Positions 18,219 through 26,972 of a DNA stretch of 64,000 nucleotides are shown here, in pieces. This DNA comes from JALZAI01 sp038212215 (lineage in GTDB: Bacteria > Actinomycetota > Actinomycetes > Mycobacteriales > Jatrophihabitantaceae), in the NCBI GenBank assembly GCA_038212215.1, contig JBBQUT010000003.1:1-64000 (forward strand). Reading direction: 5' to 3'. A model generated the notes under the pieces. The model ran no database searches. It had not been told where the DNA came from and saw only the letters and a program-made list of their open reading frames with translations. Positions within the stretch are counted from its first letter, which is position 1, and every line of letters starts with the position of its first letter. A program made the position numbers and the translations under genes.

Positions 18219-19049
18219 GTGCAGAACCTCGCCCTGAGCTGGCAGCAGTCGATTGAGGTCGGCTCCGTGCTCGCGGGCGTGGGGGTGGCGCTGCATATGA
18301 GCGGGCGCCGTCGGCTGCGTCGCATCGCCCCGTTCGCGCTTGAAGCTGCTGTGATCGCCGCGCTCTACGCGATCTGGCGGCGCGCGGGAGAGCTTTCGAC
18401 GCTAGGCACGTCCGGTGCACTACGTCGGGCCCGCTGGATCGAGGACGTCGAACGGAGTTGGCAGCTGCCCTCCGAACGCAGCGCCCAACATCTCGTCCTG
18501 GGTCATCCGTTGGTGGTGCAGGCAGCGAATCTGTACTACGCGACGATGCACTTCGGGGGGCTGTTCGCCTTCCTGGTCTGGCTGTTCGTCCGGTACCGAC
18601 ATCGGTACTCCCCAGTTCGCACGATCCTCGCGCTGACGACGCTGGTCTGTCTGGTGATCCAGTTCGTGCCGGTCGCTCCGCCGCGGCTGCTGCCCGGCTA
18701 CGTCGATACCGCCCGTCTGTACGGACAGTCTGTGTACGCCGGTGGGTTCGCGCCGGACGAATTGTCGGCAATGCCCTCAGTGCACGTCGCATGGGCAGCG
18801 CTGGTCGGTTGGTACGCCTGGCGGGTCAGCGCCAGCCGTTGGCGCTGGCTCGCGGTGCTTCACGCCGCGCTCACCCTCTTCGTGGTCGTGTGCACGGCGA
18901 ATCATTGGTGGCTGGACGGCATCGTCGGCGTCGCCGTGCTGATCGCATGCGCCTGGGCGCAGCACGCTGCGTCCGCACTGTGGAATCTGATCCGCCGGCG
19001 GCTGCGGCGCAGTCCGGTGCAAAGTCCGACCGTACCCGTCCTGCGCTGA
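18219..19049 (+). CDS. PAP2-family membrane phosphatase / inositol phosphorylceramide synthase-like protein
   Basis: 276 residues from GTG 18219 with about six membrane helices. PAP2 catalytic elements in order: YYATMHFGGLFAFLVWLF, APPRLLPGYVD, AMPSVHVAWAALVGWYAW (His nucleophile region) and VVCTANHWWLDGIVG. This is the PAP2_3 subfamily found in actinobacteria, acting on lipid phosphates at the membrane; substrate unknown. The frame is open upstream to 17793, but that part is not protein-like. Confidence 0.85.
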   Translation: MQNLALSWQQSIEVGSVLAGVGVALHMSGRRRLRRIAPFALEAAVIAALYAIWRRAGELSTLGTSGALRRARWIEDVERSWQLPSERSAQHLVLGHPLVVQAANLYYATMHFGGLFAFLVWLFVRYRHRYSPVRTILALTTLVCLVIQFVPVAPPRLLPGYVDTARLYGQSVYAGGFAPDELSAMPSVHVAWAALVGWYAWRVSASRWRWLAVLHAALTLFVVVCTANHWWLDGIVGVAVLIACAWAQHAASALWNLIRRRLRRSPVQSPTVPVLR

Positions 19050-19075
19050 CGAACTAGACCGGGTTAGCTGGAGCA

Positions 19076-19213
19076 ATGAGCGACGCTTGCGAGCGAACCG
19101 ATGTGGGCGGGCTTGGCCGCCCGAACGAGCGCAGCGAGGCTCGGGTGAGCGAAGCTTGCGAGCAAACCGATGTGGGCGGGCTTGGCCGCCCGAACGAGCG
19201 CAGCGAGGCTCGG
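19076..19213 (+). repeat. Two tandem 69-bp leader-ORF repeats fused in frame to the flavin reductase
   Basis: Two 69-base units (19076-19144, 19145-19213) differ at only a few positions. The first starts with ATG and the second with GTG. Each encodes 23 residues of the form MSDACERTDVGGLGRPNERS plus EAR. At 69 rather than 71 bases the frame is kept, so the repeat becomes protein instead of a separate leader. Confidence 0.85.
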
Positions 19214-19843
19214 GCGGCCAAGCGCCTCGAATTCGACGTTGCCGACCTAGCGCCGGGCCAGATTTATCCGTGGCTTACGGCGTCGCTGATCCCCCGCGCG
19301 ATCGCCTGGGTCTCCAGCCGATCGTCCAACGGCAAAGACAACCTGGCACCGCACTCCTTCACGACGGTTGCCGGCGTCGACCCACCGACATTGTGTTTCA
19401 CCTCGGTCGGGCGCAAAGACACGCTGCGCAACGTTCGCGAGACCGGGGAGTTCGTCGTCAATATCTGCACGGAGGCATTGCTGCACGCGATGAACAACTC
19501 GGCGACGAATTTTCCCCACGACGAGAGCGAATTCGACGCGGCGACTCTCGAGCGCGAGCCGAGCGCAAGGGTTGCCCCGCCGCGGGTTGCCGGCGCCCCG
19601 GTCGCGTTTGAGTGCCGCGTCAGCGGCGAATACGAGATTGGTGACTGCGTCATGGTGTTCGGCGAGATCGTGCACGTTGCTGCGCATCACGCCGTGCTGG
19701 GCGAGGACGGCCTTCCCGATGCGCGCAGGATGGCGCCGCTCGCACGCCTCGGACGTTCGGAGTGGTCGACACTCGGCGAAGTGTTCGAACTGCGACGGAT
19801 CCGCTACGACGATTGGCAACAGGGCAAGCGCAGCGAGTCGTAG
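19076..19843 (+). CDS. Flavin reductase-like (FMN-binding split barrel) protein with repeat-encoded N-terminus
   Basis: 255 residues, of which the first 46 are the translated tandem repeat. The conserved domain starts near residue 47 (KRLEFDVADLAPGQIYPWLT). It contains the family core IPRAIAWVSSRSSNGKDNLA, PHSFTTVAGVDPPTLCFTS and RKDTLRNVRETGEFVVNICT, typical of the flavin reductase / DIM6-NTAB group that binds FMN. Partner unknown. The second repeat unit opens with GTG, and no other good start precedes the domain, so translation must begin inside one of the repeats. The gene may have acquired its start codon from the repeat. Confidence 0.85.
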   Translation: MSDACERTDVGGLGRPNERSEARVSEACEQTDVGGLGRPNERSEARAAKRLEFDVADLAPGQIYPWLTASLIPRAIAWVSSRSSNGKDNLAPHSFTTVAGVDPPTLCFTSVGRKDTLRNVRETGEFVVNICTEALLHAMNNSATNFPHDESEFDAATLEREPSARVAPPRVAGAPVAFECRVSGEYEIGDCVMVFGEIVHVAAHHAVLGEDGLPDARRMAPLARLGRSEWSTLGEVFELRRIRYDDWQQGKRSES

Positions 19844-19864
19844 TACGGCCCGACAGGTGTCAGG

Positions 19865-21040
19865 TCACGTGTGCGTGAACGAGCCGTAGGACAGGGACGT
19901 CGTCCACCGAAGATCCTCGTAGTTCACGCCCTCGGCCGTGTCGATGGCCGCGAAGCTCATACCCGGCCGCACGAAAAGCGCGACGTGATAGACCGAACCG
20001 GACGAGTCGTACCAGAAGACCAGGTCACCTGGGACCGCGCGCGAGGCCCAAATCCGGTGGGCGCTACGGAATTGGTCGGCGGACACCCGCGCCGTGTTCA
20101 AGCCGGCCTTGCCATAGCTGTACTGCACGAGACCGGAGCAATCGAAGCTGCTGGGCCCTTCCGCGCCCCACACATACGGCTGTCCCAGATGCCTCTCCGC
20201 CTCGGTGAGCGCCAGCGTGTTGGTCCTCGGCGTAGTTACCGGTTGGGTGCCCGGCATTCCGCGGGTGTCGCCCGCCCCACAGCCCACCAGTGAATTCCCC
20301 GTGCCCATGCCGACATTGACCGCCCACACGCAAGCCATGTGCGTTCCGCTCGATACTGGGATCTGGACGTCGAAGCGCGAGTACGGTCCTGCTTCGGCCG
20401 ACGGCGCTGCGTTGTAGTTCGTCGCGACGTCGAGGACCGCGCGGCCGTCGATGTCGACAACCACGATGCTGCGGCGACTACGGATGTCGGGGTCGGTGGC
20501 CCAGCCGACCACACGCAGCGTGCCGTACGAGCCGCGCACCCAGGTCAGCGCGCCGTTCGGATTGCGTGCAGCAAGCTGACCCGGACTCAATGCAGTGCCC
20601 AGAGGTGTGGCGACGCAACGCAGCACGGTGGCGAGGCCGGCGCCGATGTTGCCGACCGCTACGCAGGCGGTGTGCAGGCGGCCATCATGCGGTACCGGCA
20701 CAACGAGGGCGAATCCTGGGGTCGGGCTGGTGTGGCGATGAACCGCGATCCACGGGCGTGCAATGGTAGTCGCCACTCCGCTTGCCCAGTTGCCGTCGAC
20801 ATAGCCGGCCACCCGCACGTTGCTCGACAGCGCGTCGGGGTCAGCTGCCCAGCCGTTGAACTGCACCCCTGTTGTCGACGATGCGGCCACTGATTCGACA
20901 GCGCCAACCGGGTCGTTCGGTCCCGCGGCCGCTGCCGCTGAACCACTCGTCGCGACGACGGCGACGAGAACTGCCACGGGCACAACGAGGGAGGTGAGGC
21001 GGCTCACGGCGGAACGCAGACGACGGCGGGCGGTACTCAT
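19865..21040 (-). CDS. Secreted NlpC/P60 peptidoglycan hydrolase
   Basis: 391 residues from ATG 21040. Signal peptide: basic MSTARRRLR, hydrophobic LVVPVAVLVAVVATSGSA, AAAA cleavage region. Residues ~40-250 contain two or three repeats of a beta-rich module (NGWAADPD, VGWATDPD with VRVAGYVDG and IVVVDIDGR). The C-terminal ~120 residues are an NlpC/P60 domain with the catalytic Cys in SFDCSGLVQYSY and His in VYHVALFV. These enzymes cut D-Glu-mDAP bonds in cell wall peptides. A start at 21208 is open but would place the signal peptide internally. Divergent from the GH13 gene. Confidence 0.88.
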   Translation of the reverse strand: MSTARRRLRSAVSRLTSLVVPVAVLVAVVATSGSAAAAAGPNDPVGAVESVAASSTTGVQFNGWAADPDALSSNVRVAGYVDGNWASGVATTIARPWIAVHRHTSPTPGFALVVPVPHDGRLHTACVAVGNIGAGLATVLRCVATPLGTALSPGQLAARNPNGALTWVRGSYGTLRVVGWATDPDIRSRRSIVVVDIDGRAVLDVATNYNAAPSAEAGPYSRFDVQIPVSSGTHMACVWAVNVGMGTGNSLVGCGAGDTRGMPGTQPVTTPRTNTLALTEAERHLGQPYVWGAEGPSSFDCSGLVQYSYGKAGLNTARVSADQFRSAHRIWASRAVPGDLVFWYDSSGSVYHVALFVRPGMSFAAIDTAEGVNYEDLRWTTSLSYGSFTHT

Positions 21041-21177
21041 GGGCACGATCCTCACGGCGGGGGCGGGCACCGGCCCTATCGTCGGATCGGGACGAAACTT
21101 GAGCGATACCGTGCGGCACCCGAATGCGGGTCTCGTCCAGGCACGCGAGAGGATCGAGATTCGAGCGTCAGGGAAGG

Positions 21178-23124
21178 GTGGTAGCGGCATTGTCTGCCGG
21201 CGATACAAGCCCTACCGGGGCGGCTCCGCTCGCGGACCTGTCGGCCGAACGTCGTGAGCTGTTCGGATTACGGGTCGAGCGCTGGCTACCTGACCTGCAC
21301 AGCGGCCTGGCTGCTGTTTACCCGCCGGACACGCTCGAGGGCCTCGAAGAGCGGTTGCTGGCGCTGGCCGCCGCCGGGTACGCCGAGCGCGATCCGGACC
21401 TGCACCGGCTCGACCAGATCCGCACGCTCGCGCCGGACTGGTTCCAGTCACCGGCGATGCTTGGCTATGCCGCGTACGTCGATCGGTTCGCGGGAACACT
21501 GGCCGGCGTAAGCAAGCAGATCCCCTACCTCGAGGAACTCGGCGTCACCTACCTGCACTTGATGGCGATGCTCACGACGCGGGCCGGCGACGACGACGGC
21601 GGTTACGCGGTCTCGGACTATCGCCGCATCCGCCCCGATCTGGGCACCATCGCTGACCTTCGCGATCTCACGCGCGCGCTGCGGGCGGCCAATGACGGCA
21701 GGGGCATCAGCCTCGTCTTCGACCTGGTCCTCAATCACGTCGCACGCGAACACTCCTGGGCGGTCGCGGCGCGCGCCGGCGACGAGCGCTACCGCGCGTA
21801 CTTCCACACATTCGGCGACCGGACCGTCCCCGACCGGTGGGAGCGATCACTGCCAGAGGTGTTTCCCACGTTCGCCCCGGGAAACTTCACCTGGGACGCC
21901 GATCTCGACGGATGGGTGTGGACAACCTTCAACGAGTTCCAGTGGGATCTGAACTGGGCCAACCCTGATGTGTTCGTCGAGTTCGCCGAGATCGTGTTCT
22001 TCCTCGCCAACGCGGGTGTCGAGGTGCTGCGACTGGACGCGATCGCCTTCCTGTGGAAGCGGATGGGCACCAACTCCCAGAACCAGCCAGAGGTACACGC
22101 AATCACGCAGGCGCTGCGTGCGCTGATCCGGATCGCCTGCCCTGCCGTCCTGCTCAAGGCCGAAGCAATCGTCGCTCCCGGCGAACTCTTGCACTACCTA
22201 GGACGTGGGCGACATCACGGCAAGGTCAGCGATCTCGCCTACCACAACACGTTGATGGTGCAGATCTGGTCGATGCTCGCAGCGCGCGACGTACGCCTCG
22301 CCGTTCACGCACTGCAGGCATTGGGGCCGGCACCGGCGTCGACGTCGTGGGTCACCTACCTGCGCTGCCACGATGACATCGGCTGGGCCATCGACGACGG
22401 CGACGCCGCCGCGGTCGGACTGTCCGGCTTTGCGCACCGGGGGTTCCTATCCGACTTCTATACCGGCGCATTTGCGGGATCGTTCGCGCGCGGCATGGTG
22501 TTCCAAGCAAACCCTGCCACAGGTGATCGCCGGGTCAGCGGCATGACGGCTAACCTCGCCGGCCTGGTGTCTGCGGACGACGACGACTCGGTCCGGACGG
22601 CCGTTGCGCGCATTTTGCTTGCGCACGCAATCATGTTGGGCTGGGGTGGCGTGCCATTGCTGTGGATGGGTGACGAACTCGGCCTGCCCGACGATCCGCA
22701 CTGGGCCGACGAGCCAGGTCACGAAGCCGACAACCGTTGGGCGCACCGGCCGTACATGTCCGCGCAATTGCAGGCGCAGCGACACGACCCCACCACCGTG
22801 GCCGGCCGGATCTTCAGCGGGCTCGAACACCTCATTCGAACCCGCGCCGCACTGCCGCTGTTGCACGCGTCGGTGGCCTCCGAAGTGCTCGATCCGTCCG
22901 ACCCCGGTGTGCTCGCCGTGCGGCGTAGGCATCCCGAGGGTGATCTGCTCGAGCTGTACAACGTCACCGAGGCCTGGCGGCCGTGGCCGGGCGAACGGCT
23001 GCACGCGATCGTCCACGACTGCATTACCGGAATTGACGTCACCGTCGGCGATGACGGCAATCTGTGGCTGCCGCCGTACGCTGCCCGGTGGTTACGTAGC
23101 GCCCCGCTGGAGAGCGGCGCATGA
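21178..23124 (+). CDS. GH13 amylosucrase-like enzyme
   Basis: 648 residues from GTG 21178 (TTG 21190 with GGTGG upstream is an alternative). It has a helical N-terminal domain, then the GH13 barrel: YLEELGVTYLHLM, DLVLNHVAREHSWA, QWDLNWANPDVF, the nucleophile in VEVLRLDAIAFLWKRMGT, the acid/base region in LLKAEAIVAPGE, and YLRCHDDIGWAI. QWDLNWANP and AFLWKRMGT are amylosucrase hallmarks. Amylosucrase makes alpha-1,4-glucan plus fructose from sucrose; a sucrose hydrolase is possible. There is no signal peptide, so it is likely intracellular. The serine hydrolase follows 34 bases later. Confidence 0.88.
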   Translation: MVAALSAGDTSPTGAAPLADLSAERRELFGLRVERWLPDLHSGLAAVYPPDTLEGLEERLLALAAAGYAERDPDLHRLDQIRTLAPDWFQSPAMLGYAAYVDRFAGTLAGVSKQIPYLEELGVTYLHLMAMLTTRAGDDDGGYAVSDYRRIRPDLGTIADLRDLTRALRAANDGRGISLVFDLVLNHVAREHSWAVAARAGDERYRAYFHTFGDRTVPDRWERSLPEVFPTFAPGNFTWDADLDGWVWTTFNEFQWDLNWANPDVFVEFAEIVFFLANAGVEVLRLDAIAFLWKRMGTNSQNQPEVHAITQALRALIRIACPAVLLKAEAIVAPGELLHYLGRGRHHGKVSDLAYHNTLMVQIWSMLAARDVRLAVHALQALGPAPASTSWVTYLRCHDDIGWAIDDGDAAAVGLSGFAHRGFLSDFYTGAFAGSFARGMVFQANPATGDRRVSGMTANLAGLVSADDDDSVRTAVARILLAHAIMLGWGGVPLLWMGDELGLPDDPHWADEPGHEADNRWAHRPYMSAQLQAQRHDPTTVAGRIFSGLEHLIRTRAALPLLHASVASEVLDPSDPGVLAVRRRHPEGDLLELYNVTEAWRPWPGERLHAIVHDCITGIDVTVGDDGNLWLPPYAARWLRSAPLESGA

Positions 23125-23158
23125 TCGCGCAGCCGCCGCGACAGTGGATGATCAGAGC

Positions 23159-24400
23159 ATGACGACGACTGAATCCGCCGTGACAATCGAGGTCGAAGCC
23201 GGTGCGGTGGGTTTCGATGCGGCGCGCCTCGCCCGCCTCGACACGCACTTCCAGCGCTACGTCGACGACGGCCGGCTGCCCGGATTCGCCGTGCTGGTCA
23301 GCAGGCGTGGCCAGATCGCGCACCTCGGCGTGGGCGGTCACCGCGATGTGGAGGCGGGTGCCGCGCTGGGCGACGACACCGTCTTTCGCATCTATTCGAT
23401 GACCAAACCGATTACATCAGTTGCTGCGATGATCCTGTACGAGCGCGGTGCGTTCGAGCTGAACGACCCGATCTCGCGCTACCTTCCCGAATTCAGCGAC
23501 ATGCGCGTGTTCACCGGCGGCTCGGACCTCAAGCCGATGACCGCGCCGGCGACACAGCCGATCCGGGTCTGGCACCTGCTTACGCACACGTCCGGGCTCA
23601 CCTACGGATTTCACCACGCACATCCGGTGGACGCGATCTACCGGGCCCGTGGCTATGAGTGGACCGCGCCGCCGGGTGTCGATCTGGCGGGCGCTGTCGA
23701 ATCGTTCGCCGACATGCCGTTGCTGTTCGAACCCGGCAACGAATGGAACTACTCGGTGAGTACGGACGTGTTGGGCCGTATGGTCGAGGTCCTGTACGGC
23801 GCACCGCTCGACGTCGCGCTGCGCGAACTCGTGCTCGACCCGCTAGCGATGCACGAGACCTCCTTCGCTGTGCCCGACTCACGGCGCGAACGTCTTGCGG
23901 CCCTGTACACCCCGTCCGTATCGGGCGGCATCCTTCGAAACGACGCGCTGGGTGATCTCGTCGTCGCACCGACGTGGCTCTCCGGCGGCGGCGGCCTCAC
24001 CTCAACTCTTGCCGATTACCACAGATTCACCCAGTTCCTGCTCGGACGCGGGCGCCTCGGCGACGTGCGCCTGCTCGGTGATCGCACGGTGCGCTACATG
24101 AGCACCAACCAGTTGCCCGCAAACGCGGATCTCGCCACATTCGGCAGGCCACTGTTCGCTGAGACACCCTTCGACGGCGTTGGGTTCGGCCTCGGTTTCT
24201 CGGTGACCCTCGACCCGCCGAGCACGCGAACCCTCGGAACGGCTGGCGAGTTCGCGTGGGGTGGCGCGGCAAGCACGGCATTTTGGGTCGACCCGACCGA
24301 GGAGCTTACGGTGCTGTTTATGACCCAACTGTTGCCCTCGAGCACGTATCCGATCCGCTCGCAGCTCAAGCAGCTTGTCTACTCAGCGCTGGTCGACTGA
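23159..24400 (+). CDS. Beta-lactamase-fold serine hydrolase (S12 / EstB-like)
   Basis: 413 residues from ATG 23159. The SxxK nucleophile motif is RIYSMTKPIT, the Tyr motif NEWNYSVSTDVLG, and the third motif region FAWGGAASTAFWV. The long insert after HTSGLTYGF and the closing TVLFMTQL are typical of the class C/EstB-like esterases. No signal peptide, so it is probably a cytosolic esterase or amidase; substrate unknown. It lies closely behind the amylosucrase-like gene and is probably co-transcribed. Confidence 0.87.
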   Translation: MTTTESAVTIEVEAGAVGFDAARLARLDTHFQRYVDDGRLPGFAVLVSRRGQIAHLGVGGHRDVEAGAALGDDTVFRIYSMTKPITSVAAMILYERGAFELNDPISRYLPEFSDMRVFTGGSDLKPMTAPATQPIRVWHLLTHTSGLTYGFHHAHPVDAIYRARGYEWTAPPGVDLAGAVESFADMPLLFEPGNEWNYSVSTDVLGRMVEVLYGAPLDVALRELVLDPLAMHETSFAVPDSRRERLAALYTPSVSGGILRNDALGDLVVAPTWLSGGGGLTSTLADYHRFTQFLLGRGRLGDVRLLGDRTVRYMSTNQLPANADLATFGRPLFAETPFDGVGFGLGFSVTLDPPSTRTLGTAGEFAWGGAASTAFWVDPTEELTVLFMTQLLPSSTYPIRSQLKQLVYSALVD

Positions 24401-24440
24401 CCGACCATCTTCCGCAACCTGGCTCCGGCGTCCGTACCAC

Positions 24441-24680
24441 TTAGCGCACGCGCGGAGCCGCGGCTGGTGCGCGCTTCAGGCGCCTGAGCACTCGCGCGCG
24501 CAGGCTCGCGCGGTGATGAATGACGACCTTGGGCGGCTGCCCACTGGGCGGCGCCACGTCGAAGCTCGCGAGGCCTGCGACGAATTCTGCAGGATCGCCA
24601 CCGCGATCAGGATGTCGCGCTCGGATGTAAGCACGCCGCGCGGCTCGCCGGCCTGAGTCGTCATCCGCAGTGTCGATCAT
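24441..24680 (-). CDS. Small J-domain-like (HPD) protein ending the Asp23 operon
   Basis: 79 residues. RRAARRAYIRARHPDRGGDP resembles helix II, the HPD loop and the start of helix III of a J domain, with AEFVAGLASF after it; the rest of a J domain is missing. The basic C-terminus (RVLRRLKRAP) is unexplained. GAGGGGGAGCG directly before ATG 24680 is a strong ribosome binding site. It lies 35 bases after the AmaP stop and is most likely the last gene of that operon. A role with DnaK is speculative. Confidence 0.65.
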   Translation of the reverse strand: MIDTADDDSGRRAARRAYIRARHPDRGGDPAEFVAGLASFDVAPPSGQPPKVVIHHRASLRARVLRRLKRAPAAAPRVR

Positions 24681-24715
24681 CGCTCCCCCTCGGTCCCCAG
24701 GGTGCCACGACCGGG

Positions 24716-25288
24716 TCAGACGCGCTGCCCGGTACGCGTGCCGACGGCGAGGTCGAGCTGGATCGGCAGCTCAGCGTTGTCGAGCACCTGGCGCGCATGC
24801 GCGAGTGCTTTGGACTCGATGCGCTCGCGCAGTTGGGCAGGATCGGCTGAGCGCAGCAGCGTTACCGTCACTACGAGTTCCGGCGCGGACTCGTCCCCAA
24901 TGACGCGGGCCCGTGCAGACTCAACACCGCGGTAGGTCTCGATCTCGCGGGTCAGTGCTGCGCTCAACGCGCCCGAGCGCACCATCGTGCGGCCGTGCGG
25001 CTTGTCGCTGGGGACATTGATGTCCGATACCCGATCGGTGGAGACGAGCAGCGCGATGATCCAGCGCAACGCCAGCAGCACGATGATCAGGCTGAGCACC
25101 GCAGCAGCGGGCCAGAGCCAGTGACCGCTACGGCCGACGAAATCTCCGAATCCGTTGGCGAGCAGCGTCTGATGAGAGCGCCCGGTCCCGAATACTCCAA
25201 CGCTGAGCAGCATGGCGCCGATCCCGGTGAGCAGCACCAGCAGGCCGAAGAGGATCAGCATGGTCCGGTTGGTCTTATCGGCGTGCAT
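24716..25288 (-). CDS. amaP: AmaP-like alkaline shock response membrane anchor protein
   Basis: 190 residues with two N-terminal membrane helices (MLILFGLLVLLTGIGAMLLS and LWPAAAVLSLIIVLLALRWI), then an alpha/beta domain (LVVTVTLLRSADPAQLRERI). AmaP in Firmicutes anchors Asp23 at the membrane; the same is inferred here. The start shares one base with the stop of the preceding gene, implying coupled translation. Confidence 0.8.
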   Translation of the reverse strand: MHADKTNRTMLILFGLLVLLTGIGAMLLSVGVFGTGRSHQTLLANGFGDFVGRSGHWLWPAAAVLSLIIVLLALRWIIALLVSTDRVSDINVPSDKPHGRTMVRSGALSAALTREIETYRGVESARARVIGDESAPELVVTVTLLRSADPAQLRERIESKALAHARQVLDNAELPIQLDLAVGTRTGQRV

Positions 25289-25824
25289 CAGTTGCTCCTG
25301 GTTGCAACGCGGACCTGGACCCGCGGTTCATGTGCGAGTTGTAGCGAGGCGAGGCGTTGCTCGGCCGCTTCGGTCACGGGTCCGACGAGTTGCCGGGCAA
25401 CTGCCGCGTCACGCGCGCTGGACGTTGCAGCGACACTCACCTTGCCCCGCCGAACGGTGACTGCCGCCTTGCTCACGCCATCGATGTCAAGCACAGCAGC
25501 TCGGACCGCGCCGCCAAGGCCGGGCCGGGTCACCGCGGCGTCGGTGGCCTGATGGTCGGCATGCACCTTGAGCCGGCTGACCCGTTTCGGCTTGAGTTGC
25601 AGCGCAAGTATCACGGCGCCGAGCACCATGAGGATTATGCTCCAGGTCTTCACCACAGCCTGGTTCCATTGAGTGCGGTGCGCCCACTGCAGCCAGGTAG
25701 GCCAGTGCGCGATGACCGGGTCGCCGCTCACCCCGTACGCGATGACCTCGATGATGAGGATCGCACCTGCCACGACAAGCGCAGCGGCGAGCACGAACGC
25801 GAGCGGTCGATTGAATAGACGCAT
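25288..25824 (-). CDS. DUF6286 / AmaP-related two-helix membrane protein
   Basis: 178 residues. Two membrane helices (LAFVLAAALVVAGAILIIEV and TWSIILMVLGAVILALQL) are followed by a ~90-residue domain whose strand-rich pattern (SKAAVTVRRGKVSVAAT) resembles the cytoplasmic part of AmaP. The family occurs with Asp23 genes in actinobacteria. It starts 20 bases after the Asp23 stop and ends on the first base of the AmaP gene. Confidence 0.75.
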   Translation of the reverse strand: MRLFNRPLAFVLAAALVVAGAILIIEVIAYGVSGDPVIAHWPTWLQWAHRTQWNQAVVKTWSIILMVLGAVILALQLKPKRVSRLKVHADHQATDAAVTRPGLGGAVRAAVLDIDGVSKAAVTVRRGKVSVAATSSARDAAVARQLVGPVTEAAEQRLASLQLAHEPRVQVRVATRSN

Positions 25825-25844
25825 CGATATTCCTGTCTTCGGAT

Positions 25845-26279
25845 CTATCGGACGCGCGGGGGCGCCGCAATGTCGGTGACGAGATCGTCAACTGTGATGT
25901 GCACTTCGTCGACCGTCACTCCGGTCAGTTCGAAGACGCGCGCGCGTACATGCTCACGGACGTCCTTGGTGACCTGAGCGACGGACGCGGGCCAACGCAC
26001 CGAGAGGGTCAAGGACACGTACGCCTTCGTGCCGTCCACGTCGACCGTGGTCTTCGGCAGCGCGTCGAGGTCACTAGCCCTGGTGCCGAGGTGCCCGGCT
26101 CCGGGCACGGCGCGCCCCAGCAGCTTTGTCGCGGCCGCTCCGGCGTCCGAATTCTCGGCCGCCGCCCGTGCCGCGATCTTGCGCACGACCGTGTCCGAGA
26201 TCGAAATGGTGCCCAGTTCGGTCGGCCCGGACTGCGGTGCGTCTTCAGCGCGCTTTTGCAGTTCGGTCGAGCCGGTCAT
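25845..26279 (-). CDS. Asp23/Gls24 family envelope stress protein (second copy)
   Basis: 144 residues. ISDTVVRKIAARAAAENSDA, AYVSLTLSVRWPASVAQVTK and DVREHVRARVFELTGVTVDE followed by VHITVDDL form the full Asp23 fold. In Staphylococcus Asp23 forms a membrane-associated network that protects the envelope. The start overlaps the stop of the DUF2273-like gene by four bases (ATGA). Confidence 0.9.
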   Translation of the reverse strand: MTGSTELQKRAEDAPQSGPTELGTISISDTVVRKIAARAAAENSDAGAAATKLLGRAVPGAGHLGTRASDLDALPKTTVDVDGTKAYVSLTLSVRWPASVAQVTKDVREHVRARVFELTGVTVDEVHITVDDLVTDIAAPPRVR

Positions 26280-26458
26280 CGCCCGCTCGTGGTCCGCGAC
26301 GTAATCGCTGCGAGGTCGACGTCGCCGTCCAGTACTTTCGCGACGCCGTAGCCGATCGCCGCGAACAGCGCAACGATCAACATGTCGCCGAACGAGCCGA
26401 ACACGAAGCTCAGGCCCAGGATGAGGCCGGTGATAGTGGCCAGGGAAGTGCGATTCAT
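26276..26458 (-). CDS. DUF2273-like small membrane protein
   Basis: 60 residues with two hydrophobic helices (LATITGLILGLSFVFGSFGD and MLIVALFAAIGYGVAKVL). In length and position it matches the small DUF2273 proteins that accompany Asp23 genes. ATG 26458 overlaps the previous stop (TGATG), and its own stop overlaps the next start (ATGA). Confidence 0.75.
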   Translation of the reverse strand: MNRTSLATITGLILGLSFVFGSFGDMLIVALFAAIGYGVAKVLDGDVDLAAITSRTTSGR

Positions 26459-26901
26459 CAGGTGCTCACATCTCTTGAAACGACGTCTCTCGGAAAAAGC
26501 GGATCAACGATCGCGCCGGACGGCGCGAGCATCGGTTCGGTCAGTGTCGGCGCGAGCGCAGGCGACGGCAGCACAGGTGCCCGCTCGTCCGGCGGATCGT
26601 CGATGTCGGCGACGACGACATGCAATGGCCGGCCGTGGCGAAGCAACAACAGCGCGAGCTCGATCTGACTGAGCAGGGCATCGGCGGGCACGCCCCAGTG
26701 CGAGCGAACCTGCACCGTGAGCAAGCTTGTTTCGACAAGCACGCCGGAAACGCGTCGGCCCGGCAGGTAGGAAGCGACGTCACCGAGTCGGCCGCCGGTG
26801 AGGTCCGCGACACCTGGGCAGGCCCGAACCGCGGCCGCAACGGCATCGATATCGATGCCGTTAACGACCGCGTGGACCGGCGCAGTAGCAGATTCGGTCA
26901 T
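26458..26901 (-). CDS. Uncharacterised protein of the Asp23 operon
   Basis: 147 residues. The N-terminal ~100 residues (VHAVVNGIDIDAVAAAVRAC, LVETSLLTVQVRSHW, ALLSQIELALLLL, PLHVVVADIDDP) have the length and strand-helix rhythm of an Asp23 domain, though the usual sequence signature is absent. The Pro-rich tail looks disordered. I would call it a diverged Asp23-like protein only tentatively. Its ATG overlaps the TGA of the short ORF in the repeat element just upstream. Confidence 0.6.
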   Translation of the reverse strand: MTESATAPVHAVVNGIDIDAVAAAVRACPGVADLTGGRLGDVASYLPGRRVSGVLVETSLLTVQVRSHWGVPADALLSQIELALLLLRHGRPLHVVVADIDDPPDERAPVLPSPALAPTLTEPMLAPSGAIVDPLFPRDVVSRDVST

Positions 26902-26972
26902 GAGCGAGCTCCGCGAGCGAGTGACCTATCGGCATGGCCTTCGGCGGCCGGAGCGAAGCGGACGGCGGTCAT
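26898..26972 (-). repeat. Leader-ORF repeat inside the Asp23 operon, open on both strands
   Basis: The element lies exactly between two operon genes. On the minus strand its ATG (26972) overlaps the stop of the first Asp23 gene, and its TGA overlaps the ATG of the next gene at 26901 (start-to-start 71 bases). On the plus strand the same DNA encodes the usual family peptide (MSELRER...GLRRPERSGRRS, 26900-26974). The palindrome TCATGA at each end supplies start and stop in both directions. Confidence 0.75.
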
